DNA of 64,000 nt from Cohnella fermenti (GTDB taxonomy: Bacteria > Bacillota > Bacilli > Paenibacillales > Paenibacillaceae), in NCBI RefSeq assembly GCF_004801405.1, contig NZ_SSOB01000016.1:62001-126000 (forward strand). The letters are read 5' to 3'. Shown piece by piece: positions 41,191-50,083 of the stretch. A program made the position numbers and the translations under genes. The notes below the pieces were generated by a model. It was given only the letters and a program-made list of their open reading frames with translations. It made no database searches and was not told the origin of the DNA. Every line of letters begins with the position of its first letter. The stretch's first letter is position 1.

Positions 41191-42988
41191 CGGATTCCCC
41201 TCCTGTCGATAATAATGGCAGCAGTATCTCGATCTCCGTCCCGCTCGTTCCCGAATCTCGGATCGCGAGGCCGAACGGAGGACCGTAGGTCAGCCGGATT
41301 CTCTGATGGACGTTCCAGAGTCCGATTCGGTCTTTCTTGCTAATGGGCAGGTTGTCTTCCGTGCCGGAGAATGCTTCGTTGTACTTCTCCATGATCGCGG
41401 GATCCATCCCCTTGCCCCGATCGACGATCGTGAGAACGTAGGCTTCGTCTTCGACTCTTCCGAATAGGCCGATATATCCCAACTTGAGCTTGCGGGTCTG
41501 GTAGCCGTGCAGGAACGAATTCTCGATCAGGGGCTGAACCATCAGCCGGATGGCCAACACCCGCTGCAGCCCTTTCTCGTCGAAGCCGTATTCGACGATC
41601 AAATGCGGGAATCGCTGTTTCTGGATATCGAGGTATTGGCGGGTGTTGCGGATCTCGTCCTCGAGCGTCACCCGCTCCTTGGGATTGCTGATACTATAGC
41701 GGAATAGGTCCGCGAGCGACGTCGACATCTTGCTGATGATCGCGGAACCGATCAGAATTGCATGGGAGTTCATCATCTCCAGCGTGTTATAGAGGAAATG
41801 CGGGTTGATACGGGAGTAAAGAGCCTCCAGCTCCGAGTTCTGCCGGCGAATCTCCAACTCGTTCTCCTTCAATCGGGAGGTGTGGACCTCTTCCATAAGA
41901 TTCTTGATCTTGGAGACCATCAGATTAAAGCTGCGGTTCAGGTCGCCGATCTCATCCCGGTTACGGTCGGGAGCCCTCGCGTTCAGATCGCCTTCTTCGG
42001 CTAGCCGCATAAGCCGCTGGAGCCGCTTGATGGAGCGGGTAAGCTGGAAGGAGAAGCCGACCAGCAGCAACGTTGTGGACGAGAGCAAGACGATACCGAT
42101 CCACACATTGAAGTTGCGCACCCAAGTGATATTCTCCGTCAGCTCCCGCAGCGGAACTTCGGAAACCATCGTCCACCGCGTCGTATCGGATTGATGATAG
42201 ATGATGAGCTTATGATCCGCGGTCGAGAACCAGCCGTTCGTGGCTTCGCTGAACTTGCTCGTCAAGGAGCGGTCGGCTTGCTGTCCGATCTTGTCGTGGT
42301 CCGGATGATAAACGATCCTTCCGTTCTCGTCCATGAGCCAGACGAAGCCGCTGCTGCCCAGATTGACGTTCGCGCATATTTGGTTAATCTCGTTCATGCG
42401 AAGCTGCAAGACGAGCATACCGGCGGATCGATAGGATTTGGCGTCGACGAATCGCCTGAGGATAGTCAACACGGGAAGCGTATTGACTTTGGATACGCCG
42501 ACGATCTTGTAATTCTCGTCGTTAAGCTTATCGACATAATTCTCGTAGTATTCGATCATGCTGTACCCGCCGCTCTGGGAGACGGCGATGTTCTTGGAGG
42601 AGACGATGGCGATGCTATAGATGTCCGGACGGCTGAAGGCTATATTCGACAGCAATTCGTTCTGAATCCTGCCCGTCAGCTCATAACGGGAATAGGAATC
42701 AGCGGGATCGAGGGTAAGGAAGTCCTGGACGAGCGGGTGAATCAACAGCGGATAAGTGGATCGTTGGAGAGTCGTGAAATAATAATCGAGCTGCCCGTTG
42801 ATCTGTTTGATCAACCGGTCGCTGGATTGGATCGCGTTGGATTCGATCTCTTCGGTCGAACGTTCGTACCAGAGGAGTCCGGTGACGGCGAAGGGTATGA
42901 ACACGAAGAACAGGATCAAGGAGATCAGCTTGGTTCGGATAGACCACAGGATTCTTGTTCGTTGCTGCATGGAATCACCGATCTTCAT
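41183..42988 (-). CDS. Sensor histidine kinase, YesM type
   Basis: 601 aa. N-terminal transmembrane helix (TKLISLILFFVFIPFAVTGLLW, about residues 17-38), a long extracellular dCACHE-like sensor domain, second helix (NVWIGIVLLSSTTLLLVGFSF, about 290-310), HAMP, and the His_kinase signature RINPHFLYNTLEMMN with the phospho-accepting His. A GHKL ATPase domain follows (VDRGKGMDP N box, GIGLWNV-like G box). Typical of kinases sensing extracellular saccharides or their binding proteins. Transcribed with the response regulator away from panB. Confidence 0.94.
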   Translation of the reverse strand: MKIGDSMQQRTRILWSIRTKLISLILFFVFIPFAVTGLLWYERSTEEIESNAIQSSDRLIKQINGQLDYYFTTLQRSTYPLLIHPLVQDFLTLDPADSYSRYELTGRIQNELLSNIAFSRPDIYSIAIVSSKNIAVSQSGGYSMIEYYENYVDKLNDENYKIVGVSKVNTLPVLTILRRFVDAKSYRSAGMLVLQLRMNEINQICANVNLGSSGFVWLMDENGRIVYHPDHDKIGQQADRSLTSKFSEATNGWFSTADHKLIIYHQSDTTRWTMVSEVPLRELTENITWVRNFNVWIGIVLLSSTTLLLVGFSFQLTRSIKRLQRLMRLAEEGDLNARAPDRNRDEIGDLNRSFNLMVSKIKNLMEEVHTSRLKENELEIRRQNSELEALYSRINPHFLYNTLEMMNSHAILIGSAIISKMSTSLADLFRYSISNPKERVTLEDEIRNTRQYLDIQKQRFPHLIVEYGFDEKGLQRVLAIRLMVQPLIENSFLHGYQTRKLKLGYIGLFGRVEDEAYVLTIVDRGKGMDPAIMEKYNEAFSGTEDNLPISKKDRIGLWNVHQRIRLTYGPPFGLAIRDSGTSGTEIEILLPLLSTGGESDA

Positions 42989-43125
42989 GAAGTCATAGCT
43001 GGAAGCTGGAAAGGGCTATCTCTCGCGTCAGATAACATGACCTCATGCTAACTGAATGTTCTCTTTCAGTCAACGAATAATCGCGTGAGCAGAGAGCGAG
43101 GGATGGAATAACACAACAATTTGCG

Positions 43126-43155
43126 GAAAATGACAACATTCATGTTAGTTAACCT
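43126..43155. promoter_or_regulatory. Second copy of the putative operator, upstream of the two-component genes
   Basis: GAAAATGACAAC (43126-43137) and CATGTTAGTTAACCT (43141-43155) match the words found before the ABC operon at 35098-35140, here 3 nt apart instead of 16. It lies about 140 bp upstream of the kinase start, consistent with autoregulation. The rest of 42989-43190 has no ORF. Confidence 0.45.
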
Positions 43156-43194
43156 GACCGAGTTCGGCGCTCTGGGAAGGGCAGCGCCAGACCA

Positions 43195-43223
43195 TGGACG
43201 CGTCCGGCATAATCTGCTATAAT
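43195..43223 (+). promoter_or_regulatory. Promoter candidate for panBCD
   Basis: TGGACG (43195-43200), 17-bp spacer, perfect TATAAT (43218-43223). The transcript would carry a leader of more than 200 nt before panB, ending in the hairpin at 43394-43435. Confidence 0.55.
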
Positions 43224-43393
43224 CAGGAACGCAAGGCGGTATCGGTTAACGAATCGCACTTGCGGACATGATACGATCACGATTCAAGCGATTATCCGAT
43301 TATCCAAGTGAATACCGTGATGATTCGCGGCGGATTCTGCTCTGAGCCGAAGGGACCGAGACAGAAGGACGTGAAGCGCTCCTGCTGAATGGA

Positions 43394-43435
43394 AACCTTT
43401 GTTTGCTCATGGGCGAATAACAAGGTTTTTTCTGT
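43394..43435 (+). terminator. Terminator-like hairpin in the panB leader
   Basis: AAACCTTTGTT (43394-43404) pairs with AACAAGGTTT (43420-43429) with one bulged T, followed by a TTTTTTCTGTTTT tract. The RBS AAGGAGGA and the panB ATG begin 15-30 bases later. Placed between promoter and gene, it suggests premature termination control. Confidence 0.65.
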
Positions 43436-43455
43436 TTTCTAAGGAGGATACTCAC

Positions 43456-44322
43456 ATGACCAAGCACGCGCTTACTCCGCCTCGTCTGAAGACGATGAAG
43501 CAGCAAGGGGCCCGAATCGCGATGATGACGGCGTACGATTACCCGTCGGCGCAGCTGTCGGAAGAAGCGGAAGTCGACGTCATTCTTGTCGGCGATTCGC
43601 TCGGCAACGTCGTTCTGGGGTACGACACGACCGTTCCGGTTACGTTAAACGATATGATCTACCACACGAGAGCCGTCATGCGCGGCGCAGCGAGCACGAT
43701 GATCGTTACGGACATGCCGTTCGCCACCTATCGGCTCACTCCGCAGGAGACGCTTCGCAACGCGGCCCGCATTATGCAGGAGGGCGGAGCTCACGCGGTG
43801 AAGATGGAAGGCGGCGCCGAGCTGTCCGATGAGATCAAGCGGCTGACGGAAGCCGGCATTCCGGTGCTCGGGCACCTCGGCCTCACGCCGCAATCGGTGC
43901 TGCAGATCGGCGGCTACAAGATACAGGGCAAGGCCGAGAAGGAGATCGAGAAGCTGCTGTCGGACGCCAAGGCGCTCGAAGCAGCGGGAGCGTTCGGCAT
44001 CGTGCTCGAGCTTGTGACGGAGCCGATCGCGGAGGCTATCACGCGCGCAGTCGGCATTCCGACGATCGGGATCGGAGCCGGTCGCGGCTGCGACGGCCAA
44101 GTTATCGTCTATCATGATTTAATCCGCTACGGTTCAAATATACGCGACAAGCGATTCGTGAAGACTTATGCCGATGTGGGCGCCGCGATTCGCACCGCAA
44201 TCGGCGAATACGTTCAGGACGTCAAGACCGGCGCCTTCCCCGAGGAGAAGCACGGCTTCCCTCTCGACGGAGATTCCGCCCGGTTGCTCGAAGGCAAGCT
44301 GTATGGAGGTGGCGTTCAATGA
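43456..44322 (+). CDS. panB: 3-methyl-2-oxobutanoate hydroxymethyltransferase
   Basis: 288 aa TIM barrel. Transfers a hydroxymethyl group from methylene-tetrahydrofolate to alpha-ketoisovalerate to give ketopantoate. MMTAYDYPSAQLSEEA, LVGDSLGNVVLGYD (metal ligand Asp), VKMEGG and GHLGLTPQS are family motifs. AAGGAGGA lies seven bases before the ATG at 43456. Ends overlapping panC. Confidence 0.97.
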   Translation: MTKHALTPPRLKTMKQQGARIAMMTAYDYPSAQLSEEAEVDVILVGDSLGNVVLGYDTTVPVTLNDMIYHTRAVMRGAASTMIVTDMPFATYRLTPQETLRNAARIMQEGGAHAVKMEGGAELSDEIKRLTEAGIPVLGHLGLTPQSVLQIGGYKIQGKAEKEIEKLLSDAKALEAAGAFGIVLELVTEPIAEAITRAVGIPTIGIGAGRGCDGQVIVYHDLIRYGSNIRDKRFVKTYADVGAAIRTAIGEYVQDVKTGAFPEEKHGFPLDGDSARLLEGKLYGGGVQ

Positions 44323-45206
44323 GAGCGACTTTATCCGTGCCGACCGTCGTGCGCACTATTGCGGAGCTTCATGCCCGCCTTGACGAATACCGCGCCGCCG
44401 CTGCGGCAGGAACGATCGGGCTCGTGCCGACGATGGGCTACCTGCACGAGGGGCACGCCAGCCTGCTGCGCCGAAGCGCAAGCGAGAACGGCTTCACGGT
44501 GCTCAGCGTGTTCGTCAATCCTCTGCAATTCGGGCCGACCGAAGATCTGGACCGGTACCCGAGAGACGAGGAGCGGGACCGCGCCGTCGCGGCGGAAGCG
44601 GGAGCGGATCTTATCTTTATGCCGAGCGTAAGCGAGATGTACCCGAAGCGCCCGCTCACGACGATCTCCCTGACGGGCGTGACGGAGGGCCTGTGCGGCG
44701 CTTCGCGTCCGGGCCACTTCGACGGTGTCGCCATCGTTGTCACGAAGCTGTTCAACCTCGTTCGTCCGGATCGCGCCTACTTCGGACTGAAGGACGCGCA
44801 GCAGCTCGCCGTCATCACGCAGATGGCCGAGGATCTGAACGTTCCGGTCGAGATCGTGCCCTGTCCGATCGTGCGCGAGGAGTCGGGGCTGGCGATGAGC
44901 TCCCGGAACGTATATTTGTCGCCGGAAGAGAAGAGCCAGGCGCTTGTCCTGTCGCGGACGCTGAAGCGGGTGCCGGAGTGGGCGGCCGCAGGCGCGAACG
45001 CCAAGGAGCTGAAGGAGCGAGTCCGGCAAGCGATCGAGGAGCAGCCTCTCGCCGACATCGATTACGTGGAAGCGGTGGAATATCCGTCCTTGGCACCGCT
45101 CGAGGACGAGAAGGAAGCGGCCAAGGCAGGGCGGGTTCTTGTTGCGGTGGCTGTCCGGTTCGGCAAGACCCGGCTCATCGACAATATTTTGCTGCCTCAG
45201 GCTTGA
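44319..45206 (+). CDS. panC: Pantoate--beta-alanine ligase
   Basis: 295 aa. ATP-dependent condensation of pantoate with beta-alanine. GLVPTMGYLHEGHASLL carries the HxGH adenylylation motif, FVNPLQFGPTEDL and the KMSKS-like SSRNVYLSPEE segment follow. The ATG overlaps the panB stop by four bases. Confidence 0.97.
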   Translation: MRATLSVPTVVRTIAELHARLDEYRAAAAAGTIGLVPTMGYLHEGHASLLRRSASENGFTVLSVFVNPLQFGPTEDLDRYPRDEERDRAVAAEAGADLIFMPSVSEMYPKRPLTTISLTGVTEGLCGASRPGHFDGVAIVVTKLFNLVRPDRAYFGLKDAQQLAVITQMAEDLNVPVEIVPCPIVREESGLAMSSRNVYLSPEEKSQALVLSRTLKRVPEWAAAGANAKELKERVRQAIEEQPLADIDYVEAVEYPSLAPLEDEKEAAKAGRVLVAVAVRFGKTRLIDNILLPQA

Positions 45207-45221
45207 GAGGGGAATGCAACC

Positions 45222-45605
45222 ATGTTCCGCACGATGATGAAGTCCAAGATTCACCGCGCGACCGTCACGGAAGCGAATTTGCATTATGTAGGCAGCATCA
45301 CCATCGACCAGAATCTGATGGAAGCGGTCGATATTCTTCCGGACGAGAAGGTACAGATTGTCAACAATAACAATGGCGCCCGCCTGGAGACTTATGTCAT
45401 TCCGGGGCCCAGAGGGTCCGGCGTCATCTGCCTGAACGGCGCCGCAGCCCGGCTGGTGCAGCCCGGCGATGTCGTCATTATTATCGCGTACGCGCTTGTT
45501 ACGGAAGAAGAGGCAAGGAATCACCGTCCGAAGATCGCGATTATGGACGAAGGTAACCAGTTGGCCAGATTGCTGGCGGAAGAGCCTCATTCGACCGTCT
45601 TGTAA
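45222..45605 (+). CDS. panD: Aspartate 1-decarboxylase proenzyme
   Basis: 127 aa. Self-cleaves between G24 and S25 (HYVGSITID) to create the pyruvoyl group that decarboxylates aspartate to beta-alanine. The length, the N-terminal [14 protein letters not shown] and the [20 protein letters not shown] motif are as expected. 15 bp after panC, with AGGGGAA as RBS; last pan gene. Confidence 0.97.
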   Translation: MFRTMMKSKIHRATVTEANLHYVGSITIDQNLMEAVDILPDEKVQIVNNNNGARLETYVIPGPRGSGVICLNGAAARLVQPGDVVIIIAYALVTEEEARNHRPKIAIMDEGNQLARLLAEEPHSTVL

Positions 45606-45672
45606 AAGCGTATGAAACCCCCGCCCGGAACGCAGAATGAGCAGTAGCCGAAGCGATTGGGGGAGTTAACGA

Positions 45673-46386
45673 ATGATCCAGCAATGGTTCGCCGCATTAA
45701 ACGACACCCTGGACGATCTCATTCGACGTTATCCGGAAGCCTCGCCCGAACAAAAAAACGAGCTCGAACAGCAATGGGACGTGTTAAAGGCCTTAAGTGA
45801 TGATATTATTGAATCATGGCTTCAGTTCGAGGACAAGATGGCGATCTACCGGGACATGAGGCATCCGCATCCGTCCCCGCCGGCTCCGTCGGCCGCTCAA
45901 TCGACTCAGACCGCTCCGTCGGCTCATGCGGGCAAGGCGGCGCCGGCCGCGTGCACAGACCCCGATCATCCGATGTGGGTCCCTTACTCGAAGGGACAAG
46001 GGTACTTCCAGTTGCATATGTTCCGCGAAGGGGCTTGCCAATTCGAGGAGACGCTGAAGCTGGAGCCCGAATTCCACGCCGCCCGGCTGTTCCTTGCGAT
46101 GTGCCGGATGCATCTCGGCGAATTCGAGGACGCTCAGCGCCACTTCCAGTGGATCGCGGCGGTGTCGGAGCAGCCGAAGCTGCAGGCGATCGCGTGGAAT
46201 GCCCTCGGCTGCGTCCAGGCGGTATACGCCAATCTGGTGCAAGCCCAAAGTTATTTCCAGAGGGCGGCGGAAGCCGATCCAAGCTTCGAGGACCCGCGCC
46301 GCAACCTGGAATCGTGCAGGAATCGTTCCGGCCAATTGCAATTGCAATTCGGAAGCTTGGAGATGCAGACGCTCGTGAAGGCATGA
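45673..46386 (+). CDS. TPR-repeat protein
   Basis: 237 aa. N-terminal approximately 60 residues are an acidic helical segment (WFAALNDTLDDLIRRYPEASPEQ), then a Pro/Ala/Ser-rich linker (SPPAPSAAQSTQTAPSA), then three TPR-like hairpins (KGQGYFQLHMFREGACQFEETLKLEPEFHAARLFLAMCRMHLGEFEDAQRHFQ and two more). Cytoplasmic; partner unknown. Lies between panD and dinG. Confidence 0.8.
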   Translation: MIQQWFAALNDTLDDLIRRYPEASPEQKNELEQQWDVLKALSDDIIESWLQFEDKMAIYRDMRHPHPSPPAPSAAQSTQTAPSAHAGKAAPAACTDPDHPMWVPYSKGQGYFQLHMFREGACQFEETLKLEPEFHAARLFLAMCRMHLGEFEDAQRHFQWIAAVSEQPKLQAIAWNALGCVQAVYANLVQAQSYFQRAAEADPSFEDPRRNLESCRNRSGQLQLQFGSLEMQTLVKA

Positions 46387-46508
46387 GGACCTGATCGCCT
46401 GATCGCCTCTATGGCGCACGATGCCAGCTTGATCGACACGCCTGCCCAAGCGAACGCCCCCTGCGCCGATCCGCCGCGCGGACACCCCGCCAGGAAAGGA
46501 AGGCAGGC

Positions 46509-49424
46509 ATGATATACGCCGTTCTTGATTTTGAGACGACGGGAACTTCTCCCGAGCAAGATGAAATTATACAAGTAGGTTTGGCCCTTATCGATGATAC
46601 CGGAATGATCGGGGAACCGTTCGCTTCTTATGTAAAGCCGTCGAAGCCGATCCCGGAATGGATCACGAAGCTGACCGGGATCGACGACGAGACGGTGAAG
46701 GAAGCGCCGGCTGTCGACGAGATGCTGAGCGCTCTCGTGCCGCTGCTACAGGATGCTGTCATCGTCGCGCATAATGCGGACTTCGACGTCTCGTTCTTGC
46801 AGGCCGCCCTGGATAAGAGCGGCTATTTGCCGTTCGGCGGAAGAGTGCTCGACACGGTCGCATTGTCGCGGCTGATGTTCCCCTCGATGCCGTCTTACCG
46901 TCTCGGGGCCTTGACGCAGAGCCTCGGCATCGGCCACGATCGGCCGCATCAGGCGGACAGCGACGCCCTCTCGACCGCGGAGCTGTTCCTGAGGGCGGTG
47001 GAGCGCCTGCGCTCGCTTCCGCTGCTTACGTTGCAGCGGCTGGCTTCCTTGTTCGATCCGGACCGCCACGACATCGGATGGCTTGTTCATGATACGCTCG
47101 TCTGGCGGGAGATGAATCCTCATCTGGGAGACGGCGGCCATGAGTTTTATCGCCAATTCGCGCTTAACGTAACGGACTGGACCGAAGACGAGGAAGCCAA
47201 GGAAGCGGCCGCCCGGCAGGAGCTGGAGACGAGCGAACAGTTGTCCGCAACGGAGTTCCCGGCGTTCATGGCGGACGTTCGAACGCGGCTGAAGGAGCTG
47301 TTCCCGTCCTACGAGTCGAGGCAAGGGCAGGACCTGATGTTCGATGAAGTTTTCGGCGCGCTTAATGAAGATTCCCACTTGATGGTCGAGGCCGGCACGG
47401 GAACCGGCAAGTCCCTCGGCTACTTGCTCCCTTCTCTGTATTATGGATTGAAGGAGAACAAAAAAATCATCGTCAGCACCCATACGATCCAGCTTCAGGA
47501 GCAGCTCCGGCAACGCGATCTGCCGCTTCTGCAGCAGGTGCTGCCGGTGCCGTTCAAGGCTTCCGTCTTCAAGGGACGTTCCAACTACCTGTGCCTGCGC
47601 AAGTTCGAGCAGCAGATGCAAGTACCCGAGGTTGCGCTCGGCAAGGATGACCTCGTCACCCGCGGTCAGATGACCGTATGGCTCGGCGAGACGGAGCGCG
47701 GGGAAGCGGAGGAGCTGAATCTCGGCGGTCGCTCCAAGGACGAATGGAACGCGGTCGCCAGCGACGCGGATTCCTGCCTCAACCGCCAGTGTCCGTGGTT
47801 CCGCAAGTGCTTCTACCATCGGGCGCGCCAGGAGGCGAACCGCGCCGATCTGATCATTACGAACCATGCGCTTGTCTTCACCGATATGCGAGCCGAGAAT
47901 CGGCTGCTGCCGTCTTACGATCGGCTGATCGTGGACGAGGCGCATCATCTTGAGGAAGTGGCGAGCCATCATCTCGGCCAGCGAACGGGCTACCAGACGC
48001 TGCTGAATCCGCTCCTCCGGCTATGGAAGGACGCGCGCAGCGGCCAGGTCGTCCATCTGATGAGCCTGCTCGCCAGCTCCGGCGACGAATACGCTTCGGC
48101 CTGGACCGAGAAGCTGGAGGAAGCCGGCTCCAAGCTGATCGCGATTCGCGAGGCGTGGGAGATCTGGATGGATCGGCTGTACGGCTTGCTGTACGCGCAC
48201 TCCTCCGTCGAAGAGAGCGGCAGCCTCACCTATCGGTTCCGAACGGCCGAGCTTCCGGAAGGATGGGATGCCCTGCAGGTCGACGGCAACAATGTCGTTC
48301 AACTGCTCAGCGACGTCATTCGTCCGCTCGAGAAGCTGATTGTCGACATCCGGGAGAGGACGGACGAGCTGACGGTGCAGGCGCTTATGACCGACCTCGG
48401 GGGAAGCGTAAAGGAGCTTGCCCAGATCCGGGCCGATCTGCAGGCGTTCGTCTCGCTCGGCAACAAGGACTTCGTCTATTGGCTCGAAGGCAACACGCAG
48501 TATCGCGGGCGGTCCGTCGTCATGTACGGCGTTCCGGCCGATGTCAGCGCATTGCTCAAGGAAGGCATGTTCGACCGCAAGGCCAGTGTCGTTCTGACTT
48601 CCGCGACATTGACCGTCGACAAGACGTTCAATTACGTGAAGGAGCAGCTTGGCCTCGATGATGCCGAGAAGCAGGGGCGCCTGAAGACCGCTCAGGTGCC
48701 GTCTTCGTTCAAGTACCGCGAGCAGGCGCTTGTGCTTATTCCGCGGGACTTCCCGAACATTCGCGGGAAGGACGGCGATCCGCAATTCCTCACGGCCTTG
48801 ACCGAATCCATCGCCAGCGTCGCCGTGGTGACGGGCGGCCGGATGCTTGTGCTGTTCACGTCGCATCGGATGCTGAAGGCGGTCTACACGCCGCTGAAGG
48901 AACGGCTCGCGGAGCAGCGGATCGAAGTGCTCGGGCAAGGCATCGACGGCAGCAGCCGCAGCCGGCTGACCCGGCAGTTCCAGGAACAGAAGAGTTCCGT
49001 CCTGCTTGGAACGAGCAGCTTCTGGGAAGGCGTCGATCTGCCGGGGGATGCGCTCACCTGCCTCGCGATCGTTCGGCTGCCGTTCCAGCCGCCGAACCAT
49101 CCGGTGAACGAAGCGAAGGCCGAGCGGCTGACCGCGGAGAAGAAGAACCCGTTCATGAAGCTGTCGCTGCCGCAAGCGGTTATCCGCTTCAAGCAAGGGT
49201 TCGGGCGGCTCGTCCGCACCGCGACCGACCGAGGAATCGTTATCGTCTACGACACCCGGGTGATCGACACGAACTATGGCAAATATTTTCTATACTCGCT
49301 GCCCGGTCCGAAGATGGAGCATCTGCCGAATGCGGGGCTGGCGGGAAGAGTGAAGGAATGGCTGGACATGGCCGAGGCAGTGCCTGCGGGTCCCGTTCAG
49401 CCTCAGGAGGGCGAAGCGACATGA
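46509..49424 (+). CDS. dinG: DinG-family helicase with N-terminal 3'-5' exonuclease domain
   Basis: 971 aa. Residues 1-165 are a DnaQ-like DEDDh exonuclease (D7 and E9 in LDFETTG; HNADFDVSFLQ; HQADSDA). The helicase part has Walker A in EAGTGTGKS at about 294-302, the DEAH box VDEAHHLEE near 478 and motif VI QGFGRLVR near the end. Four cysteines, C362, C423, C428 and C434, show the x4/x5 spacing of the Fe-S cluster of XPD-like helicases. The gene follows panD and the TPR gene as in Bacillus and overlaps rex by four bases. Confidence 0.95.
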   Translation: MIYAVLDFETTGTSPEQDEIIQVGLALIDDTGMIGEPFASYVKPSKPIPEWITKLTGIDDETVKEAPAVDEMLSALVPLLQDAVIVAHNADFDVSFLQAALDKSGYLPFGGRVLDTVALSRLMFPSMPSYRLGALTQSLGIGHDRPHQADSDALSTAELFLRAVERLRSLPLLTLQRLASLFDPDRHDIGWLVHDTLVWREMNPHLGDGGHEFYRQFALNVTDWTEDEEAKEAAARQELETSEQLSATEFPAFMADVRTRLKELFPSYESRQGQDLMFDEVFGALNEDSHLMVEAGTGTGKSLGYLLPSLYYGLKENKKIIVSTHTIQLQEQLRQRDLPLLQQVLPVPFKASVFKGRSNYLCLRKFEQQMQVPEVALGKDDLVTRGQMTVWLGETERGEAEELNLGGRSKDEWNAVASDADSCLNRQCPWFRKCFYHRARQEANRADLIITNHALVFTDMRAENRLLPSYDRLIVDEAHHLEEVASHHLGQRTGYQTLLNPLLRLWKDARSGQVVHLMSLLASSGDEYASAWTEKLEEAGSKLIAIREAWEIWMDRLYGLLYAHSSVEESGSLTYRFRTAELPEGWDALQVDGNNVVQLLSDVIRPLEKLIVDIRERTDELTVQALMTDLGGSVKELAQIRADLQAFVSLGNKDFVYWLEGNTQYRGRSVVMYGVPADVSALLKEGMFDRKASVVLTSATLTVDKTFNYVKEQLGLDDAEKQGRLKTAQVPSSFKYREQALVLIPRDFPNIRGKDGDPQFLTALTESIASVAVVTGGRMLVLFTSHRMLKAVYTPLKERLAEQRIEVLGQGIDGSSRSRLTRQFQEQKSSVLLGTSSFWEGVDLPGDALTCLAIVRLPFQPPNHPVNEAKAERLTAEKKNPFMKLSLPQAVIRFKQGFGRLVRTATDRGIVIVYDTRVIDTNYGKYFLYSLPGPKMEHLPNAGLAGRVKEWLDMAEAVPAGPVQPQEGEAT

Positions 49425-50050
49425 AGCCGGATAAAATCTCCGAAGCGGTAGTCCGCAGACTGCCCGTATATCTCCGATATTTGAACGAACTAAGCAGCAC
49501 GGACATCCTGACGGTATCCTCGCAGGAGCTCGGCAGGAAGCTGGACCTCAACCCGGCCCAGATTCGCAAGGATCTGGCCTACTTCGGCGACTTCGGCCGC
49601 AAGGGCGTCGGCTACAACGTCATCTATCTGATCGAGAAGATCCGCCAGATTCTGCAGCTCGACGAGCCTCGCCATGTCGCTCTGGTCGGAACGGGCAACC
49701 TGGGCAGGGCGCTCTGCAATTACAACATGAAGGAGAACGTCAAGATCGTCGCGGTATTCGACTCCGATCCGTCGAAGATCGGCACGACGATGAACCGGCT
49801 GATCGTTCAGCCGATGGACGAGCTCGAACAGACGGTTCGCGAGAAGGAGATCAGCATCGGCATCATCACCGTCCCGGCGAGCGAGGCCCAGAAGGTCGCG
49901 GATCGGTTCGTGACGGCGGGCATCCGGGGCATTCTGAACTTCGCTCCGACGGTGCTTCGCACGCCGGACGGCGTTCGCATTCATCATACGGATTTTACGG
50001 CGGATTTGCTCAGCTTGGCGTATTATATGGATAGCGATGACGAGACCTAA
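49421..50050 (+). CDS. rex: Redox-sensing transcriptional repressor Rex
   Basis: 209 aa. The N-terminal winged helix (ISEAVVRRLPVYLRYLNEL to RKDLAYFGDFGRKGVGY, about residues 6-65) binds DNA; the Rossmann domain has VALVGTGNLGRAL at about 85-97 and senses the NADH/NAD ratio. Start at 49421 overlaps the dinG stop (ATGA), with CAGGAGGG upstream. In B. subtilis rex (ydiH) lies elsewhere, so its placement in the dinG operon is specific to this lineage. Confidence 0.96.
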   Translation: MKPDKISEAVVRRLPVYLRYLNELSSTDILTVSSQELGRKLDLNPAQIRKDLAYFGDFGRKGVGYNVIYLIEKIRQILQLDEPRHVALVGTGNLGRALCNYNMKENVKIVAVFDSDPSKIGTTMNRLIVQPMDELEQTVREKEISIGIITVPASEAQKVADRFVTAGIRGILNFAPTVLRTPDGVRIHHTDFTADLLSLAYYMDSDDET

Positions 50051-50083
50051 GCAAGGTCTATAACGGAGAGGATAGAAGAGACT

